In this document: positions 21,815 to 34,199 of the stretch, piece after piece
Numbering within the stretch: position 1 is the stretch's first letter
Layout: the number at the start of each line of letters is the position of its first letter
Assembly (NCBI RefSeq): GCF_036711975.1
Contig: NC_091966.1
Location: forward strand, 15,693,501-15,757,500
Source of the DNA: Onthophagus taurus
Taxonomy: Eukaryota; Arthropoda; Insecta; Coleoptera; Scarabaeidae
DNA: 64,000 nt
Direction: 5' to 3'
The notes under the pieces: generated by a model
Seen by the model: only the letters and a program-made list of their open reading frames with translations
What the model was told of the DNA's origin: nothing
The model's database searches: none
Translations under genes and position numbers: made by a program

Positions 21815-24800
21815 TTATTTTTTATAAATATTAATATTAACTGTGCATTTCTTGAAAACAGCTCCACAAAAGTTTACTTCTTCTGAGGGAACTACTCCTT
21901 TTTTGGTGGAAACTTCTCTGGAGATGTTTTCACTGTCATTAAAAATTACTGTATTATCATGAATTGAATCATTATTTATGTTAACCCTTTGTGTCCCGAC
22001 GGTACTTTAAAGACCGGTAATTTTAAACACTCATTTTAAACTGTAGTCATCTATTCGGTGCATTTAGAGCTGTCTGTACTTTCTACTATACAAGTGTATA
22101 CAAGAAATAATCTGTATAAAAAACGTCGCAATCCGCACTGTAGGATTTTTAGGTACACTTTAAACTTATTCATCCAGATGTGAGGTTAGAAGTTTAGTGA
22201 AAGGTGGTGCTGTTGAATTTTGTTGTTCAAGAAGGTATTTCTTTGATAAATGATTATTAGGTATGATTATTACAGATCATTTTAAAAAGAAAACATTGAG
22301 CTTAAATTGAAAATAAGTCTCATTCCTTAATTTCTATAAACATGGTTTCTAAGAATTTTTAAATTAGCATCTTTTTTGACTCATTTAAATGTAAGTGTTG
22401 TTTCAACATTTTTTTTCTTAATATTTTTCCAATCCAACCCAACAATTATTATACATCATGTTAAAGAGAAAACTTTGAGCTTTACTTTAAAATAAGTTTC
22501 ATTCCTTAACTTCAATAAATACGGCTTCCAGGAATTTTTAAAATAGCATCTTTTTTGACACTCTTAGGTTATACGAAAATGTAAGTTTTATTTCAACTTT
22601 TTTTTTCTCTATATTTTTCCAATCCAACCCAACAATTATTATACATTATTTTAAAGAGAAAGCTTTGAGCTTTAATTTAAAATAAGTTTCATTCCTTAAC
22701 TTCAATAAATACGGCTTACAGGAATTTTTAAATTAGCATCTTTGTTGACACTTTTAGGTTATACGAAAATCTAAGTTTTGTTTCAACATTTTTTTTCTCT
22801 ATATTTTTTCAATTCAACCCAACAATTATTATATATCATTTTAAAGAAAAAGCTTTGAGCTTTAATTTAAAATAAGTTTTATTCCTTAATTTCAATAAAA
22901 ATGGCTTCCAGGAATTTTTAAATTAGCATCTTTTTTGGCACTTATAGGTTATACGAAAATGTTAGTTTTGTTTCAACATGTTTTTTTTAAATATTTTTCC
23001 AATCCAACCTAACAATTATTATACATAATTTTAAAGAGAAAGCTTTGAGCTTTAATATAGAATAAGTCTCATTCCTTAATTTCAATAAATACGGCTTCCA
23101 GGAATCTTTAAATTAGAATCTTTTTTGGCACTCTTAGGTTATACGAAAATGTAAGTTTTGTTTCAACATGTTTTTTGTCAATATTTTTCCAATCTAACCT
23201 AACAATTATTATACATCATTTTAAAAAGAAAGCTTTGAGCTTTAATTTAGAATAAGTCTCATTCTTTAATTTCAATAAATACGGCTTCCAGGAATTTTTA
23301 AATTAGCATCTTTTTTGACACTTTTAGGTTATACGAAAATGTTAGTTTTAACTCAATATTCTTTTTCTCAATATTTTTTTAATTCAACCCATCGATTGTT
23401 ATACATCGATTTAAACTCATCTTTTTTGACACTTAGACTATGCGAAAATAGGGGGATTGCATATTTTGCTAAAATTTTATTCCAAAGGCCTTTACTGAGT
23501 GTAATTTTGATAGCGTTTTAATTCTGTCTGATTCTGTCACAAAGTTTCAAAATGTTTGACTTCTTGGGACACAAAGGGTTAACGTCTACGTTATGGCTTG
23601 ATAAAATTTTTCTTGCATTTTCATTTTGATTGAACATCGACTCTTCTATGTAGCCTTCAGCCACTGTGCCGGATTTCCATCCACCAAGTCTTTTTAAACA
23701 GGTAAGATCGCCTCCTCCATCTACAAGTAAAGTGGCTGACGTTCTTCGTAATGAATGTCCAGTATATTCGTTTGGTTGTGGTAAATTTAAGTATGTGGCC
23801 ACTTTTAGAGGGATTTTACCAATCACATGAATTCCCATAACCATTCGACAACACTTTCCATTAAGATATTTTAAAAAAAATCTTCTACTTTCAAAGTCCT
23901 GAGGTCTCAATGCTACATACTTTTGATATAGGTTTATATACTTGTCTCCAATTATTGTAAATGACCTTGATTTGTTAGTTTTACTATCAGGAATAGTTAC
24001 ACGAATGACGGATCCTAAACTTTCTACGTCATTTAGTGTTAAATTTACTAACTCATCGCATCTACATGCCCCCGATATTCCAATTATTAAAACAACCTGA
24101 AAATAACACATTTAAATCTTCCATTTCGGTGTATTTCACCTATAATCTATAAACCGTTAACAAAACTCCCGATATTTTGACAATGACTTTAGGTTGTTTT
24201 AAATAAATCACTAGTTTAATTTTAATAAATTATTAATAAAAAAAAAAAAAAAAACCTAATGAATAAAATTAAATTATTATTGAATTAAATTTTATTAACA
24301 CATCTTGCGCGGGCATTTTGCCGCCAAAATGTTACCGTCTATCCATAATCCATAAAAAACGAGTTTAGTCGCTTCCCGCTCAACATATGAAATTCGCGCA
24401 AAACGACTTTAGTCGCTTCCCGCGCAGGATGTATTAATATAAATTTAATTTCTTTTTTTTTAATAATTTATTAAAATTAAACTAGTGATTTATGTATTTA
24501 ACCAACCTAAAGTCATTTTGACATCTCGGGAATTTTGTGAACGGATTATAAGTTACCTTAAGTCCTAAATATTTGTCATTTGGAGCTTCATCCAAAAACT
24601 TGTCAAATTGTTCTTTTGTAAATACTTTTGATTTCTTGGGTCTATAGCCCTCATTCTGTTTTTTCAAAAATGCTCGTAGTTTCATATATTTCGATATGTC
24701 AACATTGTAGTTAATGTTCAATACTGTTCTTAACATGGAGTATTGAGACCATAAAGTGGAACATTTCCATTTAGATTCGGTTACTAATTCGTAAAAATAC

Positions 24801-24964
24801 ACTAGTAATGTATTTTCCGAATAGTCTTTTATATTTTTTTTATTACACCATGTAAAAAATTTATTGTACGCACCATTATATATTTTAGTAGATTTCGAAG
24901 GTAATAAACTATTTTCTATTACCTTCTTCGCGATATCGTTAATTTCGGACGACATTTTGTACAA
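21815..24964 (-). CDS. Crypton-like tyrosine recombinase, split by a piggyBac-type insertion
   Basis: The minus strand encodes a DNA-cutting tyrosine recombinase of the kind carried by insect Cryptons. Exon 1 (24964-24557, 136 codons) holds the N-terminal SAM-like arm-binding domain (STKIYNGAYNKFFTWC, RPKKSKVFTKEQF). A 460-bp GT-AG intron follows. Exon 2 starts at 24096 with VVLIIGISGACRCDEL (catalytic Arg). It continues through GHSLRRTSAT (His-x-x-Arg), LGGWKSGTVAEGY (Trp, nucleophilic Tyr) and SHNVDVN. There the reading frame is cut by the element at 21985-23578. It resumes exactly in frame at 21984 (INNDSIHDNTV...) and ends at 21815 after VNFCGAVFKKCTVNI. Without the insertion the protein would be 363 aa with every catalytic residue. 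The start could also be the Met three codons later. Whether the gene is a mobile Crypton or a host-adopted copy is open. Confidence 0.85.
21985..23578. mobile_element. piggyBac-type non-autonomous element (TTAA target)
   Basis: Perfect 13-bp terminal inverted repeats CCCTTTGTGTCCC/GGGACACAAAGGG are flanked by TTAA at 21981-21984 and 23579-23582. This combination is diagnostic of piggyBac-type transposition. The interior has no transposase and is dominated by a 190-bp tandem repeat. The element interrupts the recombinase frame. Confidence 0.9.
22260..23420. repeat. Tandem repeat, period about 190 bp, six copies
   Basis: The anchor GAGCTTTA-type motif recurs at 22298, 22477, 22667, 22857, 23047 and 23237, giving a period of 190 bp (179 for the first). 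Each unit also holds TAGGTTATACGAAAAT, TTTCCAATCCAACC and ACAATTATTATACATCAT-like blocks. The array is internal to the piggyBac-type element. Confidence 0.9.
24097..24556 (-). repeat. Intron of the recombinase gene, almost entirely a palindrome
   Basis: The intron begins GTAACT and ends TTTTCAG (minus strand). Left (from about 24137) and right (to about 24554) arms match over about 130 bp: GACTTTAGGTTG, AATCACTAGTTTAATTTTAA, TAAATTATTA and CATCYTGCGCGGG blocks. Only about 40 bp next to the acceptor lies outside the palindrome. Internal direct copies of TTTAGTCGCTTCCCGC occur near 24370 and 24410. Confidence 0.8.
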
Positions 24965-25170
24965 AATAAATTTAACTAACAGTTAAAAGTTAAAATTCGC
25001 GCAAAACTGTTTACTTTTTTTTATTGGTTGTCAAATTTACGTCGTCGTTGCTAACGTTATTTTGTCATGACGTCCTTCGATTTCTCATTAATACATAATA
25101 AGTTAATTGTCATTTTATTAAATTTATTAAAATTTATATTGCAATTATTTGCAACGTTTGAAGAAAAAAT
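24965..25170. other. Upstream flank of the recombinase gene
   Basis: AT-rich. Probable promoter side of the minus-strand gene. No motif can be singled out. Confidence 0.3.
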
Positions 25171-25338
25171 ACTATGTTTTATTCGGAAGAGAAGCAGATT
25201 CGTTTGTGGCTGGTCCGTCATTGTCGGACACGCCACAATTTTAACGGCTCATCTGTCATTAGCGACTCACTGCGTTCGTCGCTAAGCGACAGACCACGCC
25301 ATAAAAAGCACTGCTTCTCTTCCATATAAAACAATATA
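25171..25338. repeat. Small MITE/foldback
   Basis: TGTTTTATTCGGAAGAGAAG pairs with CTTCTCTTCCATATAAAACA, and internal GGTCCGTC/GGTCTGTC blocks are also inverted. Ends lie in TATA-like sequence. Confidence 0.72.
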
Positions 25339-26058
25339 CTATTATTAACAAAATTTTTAAATTGTGGCTTTTTCTGTTTCAAGGTGGTTTCTTATTAAGA
25401 TCTCATCGGTTATTTCATTCATTTTGGAGTTATTCTATATCCTAGGAAATTGATGGTGGTGGCACAGAACTCAAAATATTTAAGCAAATGCTGCAACTTG
25501 AGCAGTTACAGTCTTTCTGCCAGTCTTAGGTACCACAGGAAACTCATTATTAGTAAAATACAACTCATGTTGGGTGAATTATTCGTGAAGATAATAGAAA
25601 AGGCAAGGAACCAAAACTAACAGCTTCTCAACACCAACAGAATCGAACTCGCATTATTCCTAAGATTAGTAAAAGATTTTGTGTGTTCCTAATCACTTTG
25701 TTGGGTTGGTACTTTATGATACTATATTACTGAGAGCTTCTTGATCTTCACTCAGACTCAATGATAACTTTCTTATGTAATTGAAAGCTCTTCATATATT
25801 TATTCAGTCAATTTGTTGATTGATTGACAGTCTTACAAATATTTGCAGCCTATTCATACAATTGGTAATGTGTGAAAGAGACTTCAGTTAAATTCTCTCC
25901 CCAGTATCTGCTAAATAAATCAAGATTTAAAGCATTAAAAATATGGTAACAATCCCATTCCAATAAATTGTTTTATAGGTACAAAAAAGAAACGTTTATT
26001 TCCTTAAATTAACTCTTACATTTTATTAATAATTAATTTATGTGACATTAAATTATGA
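25339..26058. other. Unassigned spacer before LSM5 (3' side)
   Basis: No coding or repeat feature recognised. The LSM5 3' UTR must lie near 25990-26058 on the minus strand, where TTTATT (AATAAA on the minus strand) occurs. Confidence 0.4.
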
Positions 26059-26488
26059 TTATGTATCAGGCATTTCACCTCCTGGGACAAGCTATAAAAA
26101 CAAAATAATTAATAATAGTTAACACTAGAAAAATAATTCTTATTACCATAGTAATATTATTTCCATTTAATAATATTTGATCAAGCTTAGTTACTCTTCT
26201 ACCTTCAGGAGTTGTTTCGTACTCGGTAACATCTTCAAGCAACATATTTACAAAATCATCAAAACCCAACAAAGTCCCAACAATTTCTTTATCATTTTTC
26301 ATAATAATATGTATCCGAGAGCCAATACATTTATCGACCAATTCTAATAAAAAACAAGAAAATTGATTTTACATAAAAATACGAAAACGGATTTTTAGGT
26401 TATGTAGTAAACATAACCCAACTTTTCGTTGAAATTATGACTTACCAAGTGGAAGAAGTGTAGAAGAGGTTATCGGCATACTAGACAT
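26059..26488 (-). CDS. LSM5: LSM5, U6 snRNA-associated Sm-like protein
   Basis: LSM5 is one subunit of the heptameric Lsm1-7 ring (cytoplasmic mRNA decapping and decay) and the Lsm2-8 ring (U6 snRNA binding in splicing). Three exons on the minus strand join to 90 aa: 26488-26446, 26343-26147 and 26091-26059, with GT-AG introns of 102 and 55 bp. Exon 1 gives [14 protein letters not shown]. The Sm1 motif region reads [20 protein letters not shown] and [17 protein letters not shown]. Sm2 is [15 protein letters not shown]. The end is VPGGEMPDT. Length and sequence match metazoan LSM5 (about 91 aa). Intact. Confidence 0.95.
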
Positions 26489-27079
26489 GATTTTCGGGTT
26501 ATTTCGGTAAAAGACCTTTGGTGTTAATATTAAACTTAACGTTTATTTCGTATTGGAGTGTGATGAGTTAGAAAATTTAATTTTTGCCGCTTGAGCTTTA
26601 CGTTTTGGTTGCGAGCGGTTTTAACCTGAATCATTGGATTGGTAGGAGAAAATGACAGGACCGGACTTGGCCTAAATGTTGCTTACGAACGGTAAATTTT
26701 GATACAAGCTATCTTAAATAAATAATTTATGTAAAATTCTAATTATAAAAATTCAACATTTTCCTAAAAATAAGTACAGTATGTAGATATGATAAGGATC
26801 AAAATTATTTTATAATAAATTGCAAAATTTTTGCAAAATTATAGTATGTAAAATGATATAAATGATGATTCTTCCTTCTTGATTTTGATGTGTTTTTTAT
26901 CTATTGGTTATGCAGCTAGTCAATAAAGTTTGTATGCTGCATTGTTATAGCCAGTTTCAAGTTGATGTAATCACTGAGCCTTGATTGCCATCTAATAAAG
27001 CTGAGATCGCAATATGATGACCATCTTCAAGTTCATACAACATTAATCAGTGATTAATAATCACTGAGCCTCGGCAGCT
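26489..27079. other. LSM5 upstream region and AT-rich spacer
   Basis: 26489-26700 is less AT-rich and probably holds the LSM5 promoter. Beyond that nothing is recognised. Confidence 0.35.
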
Positions 27080-27420
27080 ATACCAGGTATTTTAGAACAA
27101 AACTTAAAGCAAACAGTGCAAAGTTTAGGCTTTGGACATCGCTGCATTTTTAGGCCAGGCAAGAACTCCAAGCATTCAGCAACTATTGTCAAACACCAGT
27201 TACTATATTATGTACCCAGGCAGCTCAATACACTTCCTCAGAGCCTAGATTTAAATCCGATTAAGCATTTTTGAAGCATAGGATTCGGCAGTGTAAAATA
27301 GCAGATGCCAAAATATTGAAAAAAACAACAGAAAAGACAACAAACTTAGTTGCTTCAATATCACGACATCTATGCACTTTATAGAATGTCAAAGAGGTTC
27401 AACAGAATACTAAAAACTTT
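27080..27420 (+). pseudogene. Tc1-like transposase C-terminal fragment
   Basis: Plus strand: LKQTVQSLGFGHRCIF, KHSATIVKHQL, then NTLPQSLDLNPIKHF, where the usual sequence is SPDLNPIEHLW and the catalytic Glu is replaced by Lys. Degenerate and inactive. Confidence 0.72.
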
Positions 27421-29124
27421 GAAAACTGTCATTACCGAAACTTAATAAGTAGTTTATTTTTAATTAAAAGCCAGGAAGACTTTTCATGGTGTTTGAGTAG
27501 GGAGTGGAAATTTATAGAATGGTTATAAGATAATAAGATGTAGTTATTGCACAAAGGAAGGTCATATGTTCAAGAAATGGGTTGAGAAAGAAATTGATTC
27601 GTCAACATCTTTATGAAATACTTAGACATCACCCTTAATTTCCATCTGTATGCCTTGATTATACCATCTATATCTCAGATTCCAACCGTCATTGGATACA
27701 TTTCGACAACGTAGCTAATGGGTTATGTCTCCCTCAGGTATCTCCTCGACTTCTAAAGCACTAAGTTATAATAAAACAAGAAGCAAAAGAATCCGCATTG
27801 ACGAACACACATGCAGTCAGATCCGCTTGCGCAAGTTGGTATACTATTAATTACTGACCCGCGACATTATCTGACAAAGCTGAGGTAGCTTGCGCCAATA
27901 CAATGAAGTAATGCAGTTATGTAATAATGTGCTTAGTAACATTCCAGTTATCTGACTATTTAGTGATGTCTCAAATTCAACGAGAACTTTGTCCATAAAG
28001 TAGCAATAAAGTGATTTATTTGTTAATGGTTTCTGAACTTCGAATTTATTGTAAATTCTCGATAAAATGGAAATGAAAAACCAAGTTTGAATGAATTTTC
28101 AGATAAACACTATGTGTAAGTTATGATGCGTTGACATGCAGTTTATGAAGAAATTCCATTTCGGCGAAACAAATTTATAGTATAATATTTATTATTTTAA
28201 TGATGTTTTGGCCATTACAATAGTAGATTATTCTAATGGAGAATAAATTACAGATGGATGCATTAAATTACAAGAAGAACGATGCATCTGTTTCTAAAAT
28301 CAGCAAATTTAGATTGTCTTGTTGGTTTTTCGGATGTTATGAAAAACAAATATCTAAACTCAAGACACTTATTCAATTTTAAATAGTCTGCATTTACCTA
28401 TACATCCACTATTAATACTCTTGCTGTATGTTTTTTTTTTGATTTCCTTAAAGTTGACGATAGAGTAAGAATAGTTTCAAAATTATATAACGATGACAGA
28501 CATTTCAACTTCGTATCTTATTATGTATATACTGTTGTATACTGTGGTCATCAAGAGGCAATTTGTGTTTGTCAAAAAAGTGACAAAGTATAGGTATAGA
28601 GTGTATGAGTATGTCATTATCTCGTTTATGCGCTTAAATTTTGCCTACATTTTCTTATTTCTTGCAAAACTTTTGGCTTCCTGTTTAGTTATTCCTCTTT
28701 TGGTGATTATTTTATTTATTGCATTATCCTAAGTGTATCGCGGTCTTCCTTTCCTGCATCAATATTTAACTCTTACCTTTTGCCATCATTCCTAATCTTA
28801 TTCCTCTTCTTTACCCGCTTTACTCTTCTTAGGTACTCTACTCAGGGTCTTTTCTCTTTTTGTTAGTAGCCATGTATATACTTTTGTTTCCCTCGTTATT
28901 TCTGTTTTTGTCTGATAGGTACACATCATATTCGTATCCTAGTACCCTTTCAGCCTCTTTTCTGTTCTAGTAGTGTTTATTTTTCAACTTGTCAACTTCT
29001 CAGCATTGTCATACTAGTAAAACTGCACGCTGATTTTTCCCAATATGGGCTCTGTCAGAATGGCATGCAGCCCTAATTTTGATACCATATTGTCCTGGTG
29101 TAGAAATTACAAACTATTGAAATC
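27421..29124. other. Unassigned AT-rich DNA
   Basis: Nothing certain. Near 27535 a short CSYCTKEGHMFKKW run recalls a retroelement zinc knuckle but lacks the last Cys. A 79-codon hydrophobic open frame at 28493-28732 has no supporting feature. Confidence 0.3.
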
Positions 29125-29335
29125 TATGTAAGGAAGCAGAAGTACAAGTTATAAGAGCGACATAAGTGGCAGGCTATCTAAAGGATACTATATGGCGGAA
29201 CAAATACATGCGAGTAGAAGGAAAAATGAAAATATATAAAACCATGGTATGACCCATATTGACATATGGTACCGAAAGGAAAAAGACTACAAGGACGACC
29301 GCAAAAGAGATGGGTACAGTGCTCGACTACTAGTT
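29125..29335 (+). pseudogene. Non-LTR retrotransposon fragment (RTE-like RT C-terminus)
   Basis: Plus strand reads VIRATxVAGYLKDTIWRNKY, then KMKIYKTMV, then PILTYGTE. This order of IYKT..RPILTYG follows the RT domain in this LINE group. Short and broken. Confidence 0.6.
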
Positions 29336-29339
29336 CTTC

Positions 29340-30640
29340 ATGTATCTGTGAGTTTCTCACAAACCAGAATTTTATTTAGTACAACATGAATTTTTTTGAT
29401 ATTAGATTAAGCTTTTGAGGTCCAAACTGGGCATGAATAGTTTATTACAGATCTTATTAATGATTTGTATAGTAGCATTGCACATTCGATCTTCCGTTTC
29501 GATTCTCTGTTGATAATGGGTCCTTTCAAAGTTCTTTCAATCTTGCATTGCTTCGTTTAATTTTTTATTAATATGATACTTCTATGTAAGTCTTTCGTCC
29601 AAATATACTCCCAGATATTTGATAGTGCTATTTTTCTAATTCCAGATTAAAGAGTAATCTTCGATTATTATTTTTGTAGGATTTTTAACTTGTCTAAGGG
29701 TAAATATTTTGGCCTCACATTTACTTCGATTTAAGTGAAAGTACCAAGTCAATAACCATTTATGTATCTGATTAACCGAGTTTTGGAGATCTTGAATGGA
29801 TTTTTCTAGATTTTTATTTTGGGTGATTATAACCATATCATCTGCGAATAAGCCTTTACGGTAATTTTTATTAATCGGAATGTAAACAGATATTAAATAG
29901 CAATGGTGAGAGGACGCTGCCTTGAGGAACTCCAGCCTTGATGGGCTTTGATTCAGATTTATAGGCATTAACTCTGCCGCAAAATTTTCTATCATCCAGA
30001 AATGAGCCATATAGCCATACTGAATCAAAGGTTATGTCTAGAAAAGTAGCTGTTGTATACAGTTTATTTTCATATCATCGCTCTATTATTTCCGTATCTC
30101 TTGTGAGCTGATGTGCTGTTGAGTGACCAATCGTAAACGTTCAAAAATCAGTTTCTCAAAAAGGTAGATTTTTGATCACTGGATTCAGGATAAGGTCGTG
30201 ACCAGGAGCTTTTTTGGTAGGTAGTCTATTGGTAAGCATTCAAAGTTTTTTAAGGGTGGTATGATCAATAGTGGCTTTATTAACAGGAAGATTAGCTTTT
30301 GAAAATTGTGGAGTGAATATTTTTCAAGATAGGTAGTTTGAAAAACCTACGGCTTTATCGGCATCTGTGCTAAAAGTGTACTCTTGATGGATTAATGTTG
30401 GAATTGGTTCGTGTTTTTTGATTATTCTTTTTGTTGTTTTTCAAATTCCTGTTTTTGATTAAGTTGTTGTTAAGATGTTGGTTCAATTCGTCAGTGATTT
30501 GGTGTCTGAACTGGTCCAGTTTTCTCTTAATTTTTGGTTCTCGAGTTCTCTGGCTGGTAATCATTGATGCTATAAGGATGCTATATCTTTATATCTATCA
30601 CTTCTGAATGACGCAATAGCTCTTGGACCTTATGTCTTCG
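29340..30640 (-). pseudogene. Jockey-like LINE ORF2 fragment
   Basis: Minus strand: a pre-RT segment (FSTDADKAVGFSNYL), TNRLPTKKAPGHDLI (RT motif), FDSVWLYGSF, AGVPQGSVLSPLLFNI-like sequence in a shifted frame, then the catalytic FADDMVIITQNKNLEK, INKWL-type WLLTWYFHLNRSKCEA, and YLGVYLDERLT near the end. The frame is broken several times. Truncated at both ends. Confidence 0.85.
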
Positions 30641-31199
30641 TAAAATGTTAGCTACTAGACGACAGCATGTTTATGGTAATGTTCCATGTTTTGAACAACA
30701 TATGATCAACTGATCACAATTTTTATCGGCATCCCCATTTCATTCAAATATCTAAATTTGAGTCTAAAACTTCTGATTGTCCAACACATTTACTTGTTTA
30801 ATTATCAAGTTACACGTTTCGGCTGTTTGGTATCATTAATCTATTTGTTAAGGTGTATGATAAATTTAATATCAAAAATCAACAATTATTAAAAATTTTA
30901 TATTAAAGATTCTAAAGAACATTGTACGACAATAAACATATTCAAAAGATTACAATATGATGATCATAATTTATGATGAAATCATAATATAAAAAAATCT
31001 AAGTATTGATAATAAAATAATGAATGCAGAAAGAATTGGATATTTTTCAGTATTTATTTATAGCACTACTCTTATGATATTGTACAATGTATTTTTAAAA
31101 TACTTCTTTATTTTATTACTTTTACTTCAAAATTAAATATCTGTGTCTACACTTAAGCTGTCATAAATTGTTTAAGAAAATATACTAACTGTTTCAGGA
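30641..31199. other. AT-rich spacer
   Basis: No feature recognised. Confidence 0.35.
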
Positions 31200-31605
31200 T
31201 TTGGATGTAAGTGAATACAAAATGAGTTCTTTGAGTGTTGATTAGAAATTTAACACGAAGTCGACTGCGGCTGAATTCGGATCTGTGGTTTGGAGCTTGC
31301 AGACTTCACTGGTTCGGAGTATCCAAGAATTACGAATGTGCCGGAGTGTGCGCAGTTTATTGACATTGCATTCTACAGCCAGTTAGTTTGATGGTGCACG
31401 CCAAGATGGAAGATGCGTGTTGAACAGTAAAGCCGAACATGTGTGTTTTTCTATATATAAAAGTGGGGGAGACTGTCCTGAGTGCGAATCCGGTGCCCGA
31501 AATCGCGACAATAATGGCTGTATTGAGTTCACGCCTTGGATTTTCGATCCGAATTTATTAAATACAAAAAATAATAAAAGGGAAAAAGGAACTAGGTAAG
31601 CCCCG
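31200..31605 (+). promoter_or_regulatory. Candidate promoter/first exon of an unseen gene
   Basis: A locally GC-richer block in AT-rich DNA. It holds TATATATAAAAG at about 31451 and, about 140 bp later, a strong donor-like sequence AGGTAAGC near 31595. Open frames in between are short. A non-coding first exon is possible but no acceptor or coding exon can be tied to it in this window. Confidence 0.25.
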
Positions 31606-31639
31606 TCGGCAGCGTACGCTTTGGTTAGTTGATCACGTT

Positions 31640-34199
31640 CAATGTTTTCTTTGCTACCCGGCATCGATTCTGACTCAAATTCATGATATTACTCATACAG
31701 AAACGAGCAGAACCTCTTTTCACACATCATTCCCGGTATTTTAAACGAAACCGGTCCAAATTCTCAGAAAACTCTTATTAGATATTGTTTTGATTGTTTC
31801 TTAGAATTGAAATACATCCCATCTCGGATCTCAATTTTTTTATAACTTAGACTTTAATTTTTTAAAGTGGTAAATATAAAAGAGCCTTTCCAGACAAAGG
31901 AGTGCTGTAATAAATGTCTGTTGGTACAGGTCTATTTTTGAACTATGCCTTCGTGTGTGCATGCACACGGAAAGGAAAAACAACCCTCGACGACGTTTTA
32001 ATATTATTGACCTAAAGCGATATAAAAGACCCGATTTCGATCGGAACGTTGGACTTTTTTCAATCGGCACAAACTTTACCCGAAAACCCGTCCCAGTCCT
32101 ATAAAATAAAATGAAAATACAGGTGTCCCAATATGTCGATGAGCCTCCGCAACTTGCACCTCGACCTTGAGGAAATGTCACCTTACCGGTGTGTGTGAGT
32201 TGCAAATCCTGTCGTTTTCAATCTGATCGATAATTCTTAGTAAAACGGATTTTCGGTTTAAGTTAATCTTTTACCATTTTAAACCATCACATCCACCTTG
32301 TCTCTATAACCACATTCTCTTATTTTTTTATATTTATGTTTCCTTTTGAGTTCTTCACATCTTAGTCATCTTAATAATCCTTATACCTCCTGTAGCGCTT
32401 CTTCTTAGTCAATCTTTTATTTCTTTTATTCTACTTTTATTATGAATAAAGGTAGTATAAGAATACTTCATTTTCTTCGGCATTTTCTATAGTAACTAAT
32501 AATAAAGTTGCGGTACATCAGGGGCCATAAAAGGTTAGATTACGTTTAAAAACGACGTTAAAAGTACTCTTGGGATCTTTCAGATTGTGCATATCTATGA
32601 AAATTTTAGTCGTTATTAAAGTTTTTATTTTCGCGGAATGAAAATGCAAACCGTAAATTATAAATTAATCTAGCTAAAAAGCATTTTACCACCAATGAAT
32701 ATCCTTATAAAGAGTAACTCATTAAAAATGTATGTCATTTGGCGTTTATTATTTTTTATTAGTTGGTTTTTGTGGTTACCCATTTAATTGCGTTATGTAC
32801 TATTATGAAAATTATCTTTTTATACTTTATTAAATCTCATCGTTTTAAATCTCGTTAGAAATTGCTTTCGATATTTATCACAACTTTTTCTGGATTAATC
32901 TTACTTCCTTTTATTAAAAAGAAGTTATTTTACTTTCACTTTTCAAGGAAACAACGTAAAGATGGTTTTGCATGCATAAGAATTTTGAAGGCAACTTTTA
33001 CGATGTTCGTGTTAGAAGCAAAAATATAATAATAAAATACATTTCCAAGTTAAAATTGAAGCGGTTACATAATTATTAGAGGATAATAGAAGATACGTTG
33101 TTGTTTCAAGTAATTACATACCTCTCACTCGATGAAAACGCGATAGATTAAAACCAGAAGCAACGGGTGTATAAAATTGATTTTCAGTTTGTTTTAAAAG
33201 ATCAAATTGAAATCAACACGAAACGTATTTCTTGTAGTTTTGTTTGATTTGGGTCCTATGTACACAAATGAATTAGGAGCGGAAGGGAGTCTGGGTATGA
33301 CTCATCATGAGTGTTCTTCAGGATACCATTATCAAATTGGTGTGTCAATCAACTACACTCTAATAAACAAAGATGTTATTTCTACTTCAATTTATTAAGT
33401 TAAGAAATGAGTATTAAGAGTATTGATTTAATTGGAGTCTTTTCTCTTTAAATATGTCCATTTAAAATTAAAGACTTATTTACATGCTTTCAGTAGTTAA
33501 TATTCTTGCGGTATCTTTGGGCGAAATTTTTAATTCAAAATCCGCAACTCTCAACTAGAAGAAACCGAAAACCTTTGTTCTGTATATACTCTGGAGTGCT
33601 TTAGCTGTACCAACATGAATATTCATGGATACAAATCCCGGTTTTGTAATTGTGTTGCATATTTTTAGACAATTATTTGTAAATGTATGGGAACTGTGTG
33701 CAAAATACAATTATTATGTTTTTGTTTATTTTTCGGTCCTATTATGTCGAGAGCTTAACTCAAACATTCAACATTTAATGAAATTATTTTTTAAGTAGAA
33801 AGTAGTATAAAAGAATCTATTTTTTTCGGCTTAAATTCTCAAAATTACAAATTATTTCAATGTTAAATAAACTCAAAGACCGTGAAAATGACATATAACA
33901 TATTCCGAAAACTATTAAATTTACAATTTTCAAATTTAATTTTATAATACATTTAGTTTTGAAAAAACTATGATGGAGTTAATGCCGCCTGACACGATGC
34001 TAAATTATGTAATAAACTATGTATGTAAAATTTAATTGTAATCATAGTGTCACATAGAATTTTAAATGAAATTTTGTGTGAAGTTAATTACTAACAAAAT
34101 TATTTGAAATATATCATAAACCCTACACAATATACATTCTAAAAATGTGCACAAGCTATGAAATGTTTAATAACTTCTATAATATAGGAGTTAAATGAG
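31640..34199. other. Unassigned AT-rich DNA
   Basis: A moderately GC-rich patch at 31840-32230 is open on the minus strand for 121 codons but resembles no family. From 32230 to 34190 I see nothing beyond A/T-rich sequence. Confidence 0.3.

Noticed and set aside
28493-28732. 79-codon hydrophobic open frame
   Set aside because: T-rich DNA naturally encodes Phe, Ile and Leu. No signal peptide pattern, neighbours or family support.
31840-32205. 121-codon minus-strand frame
   Set aside because: No recognisable motif or splice context. Composition is not clearly coding.
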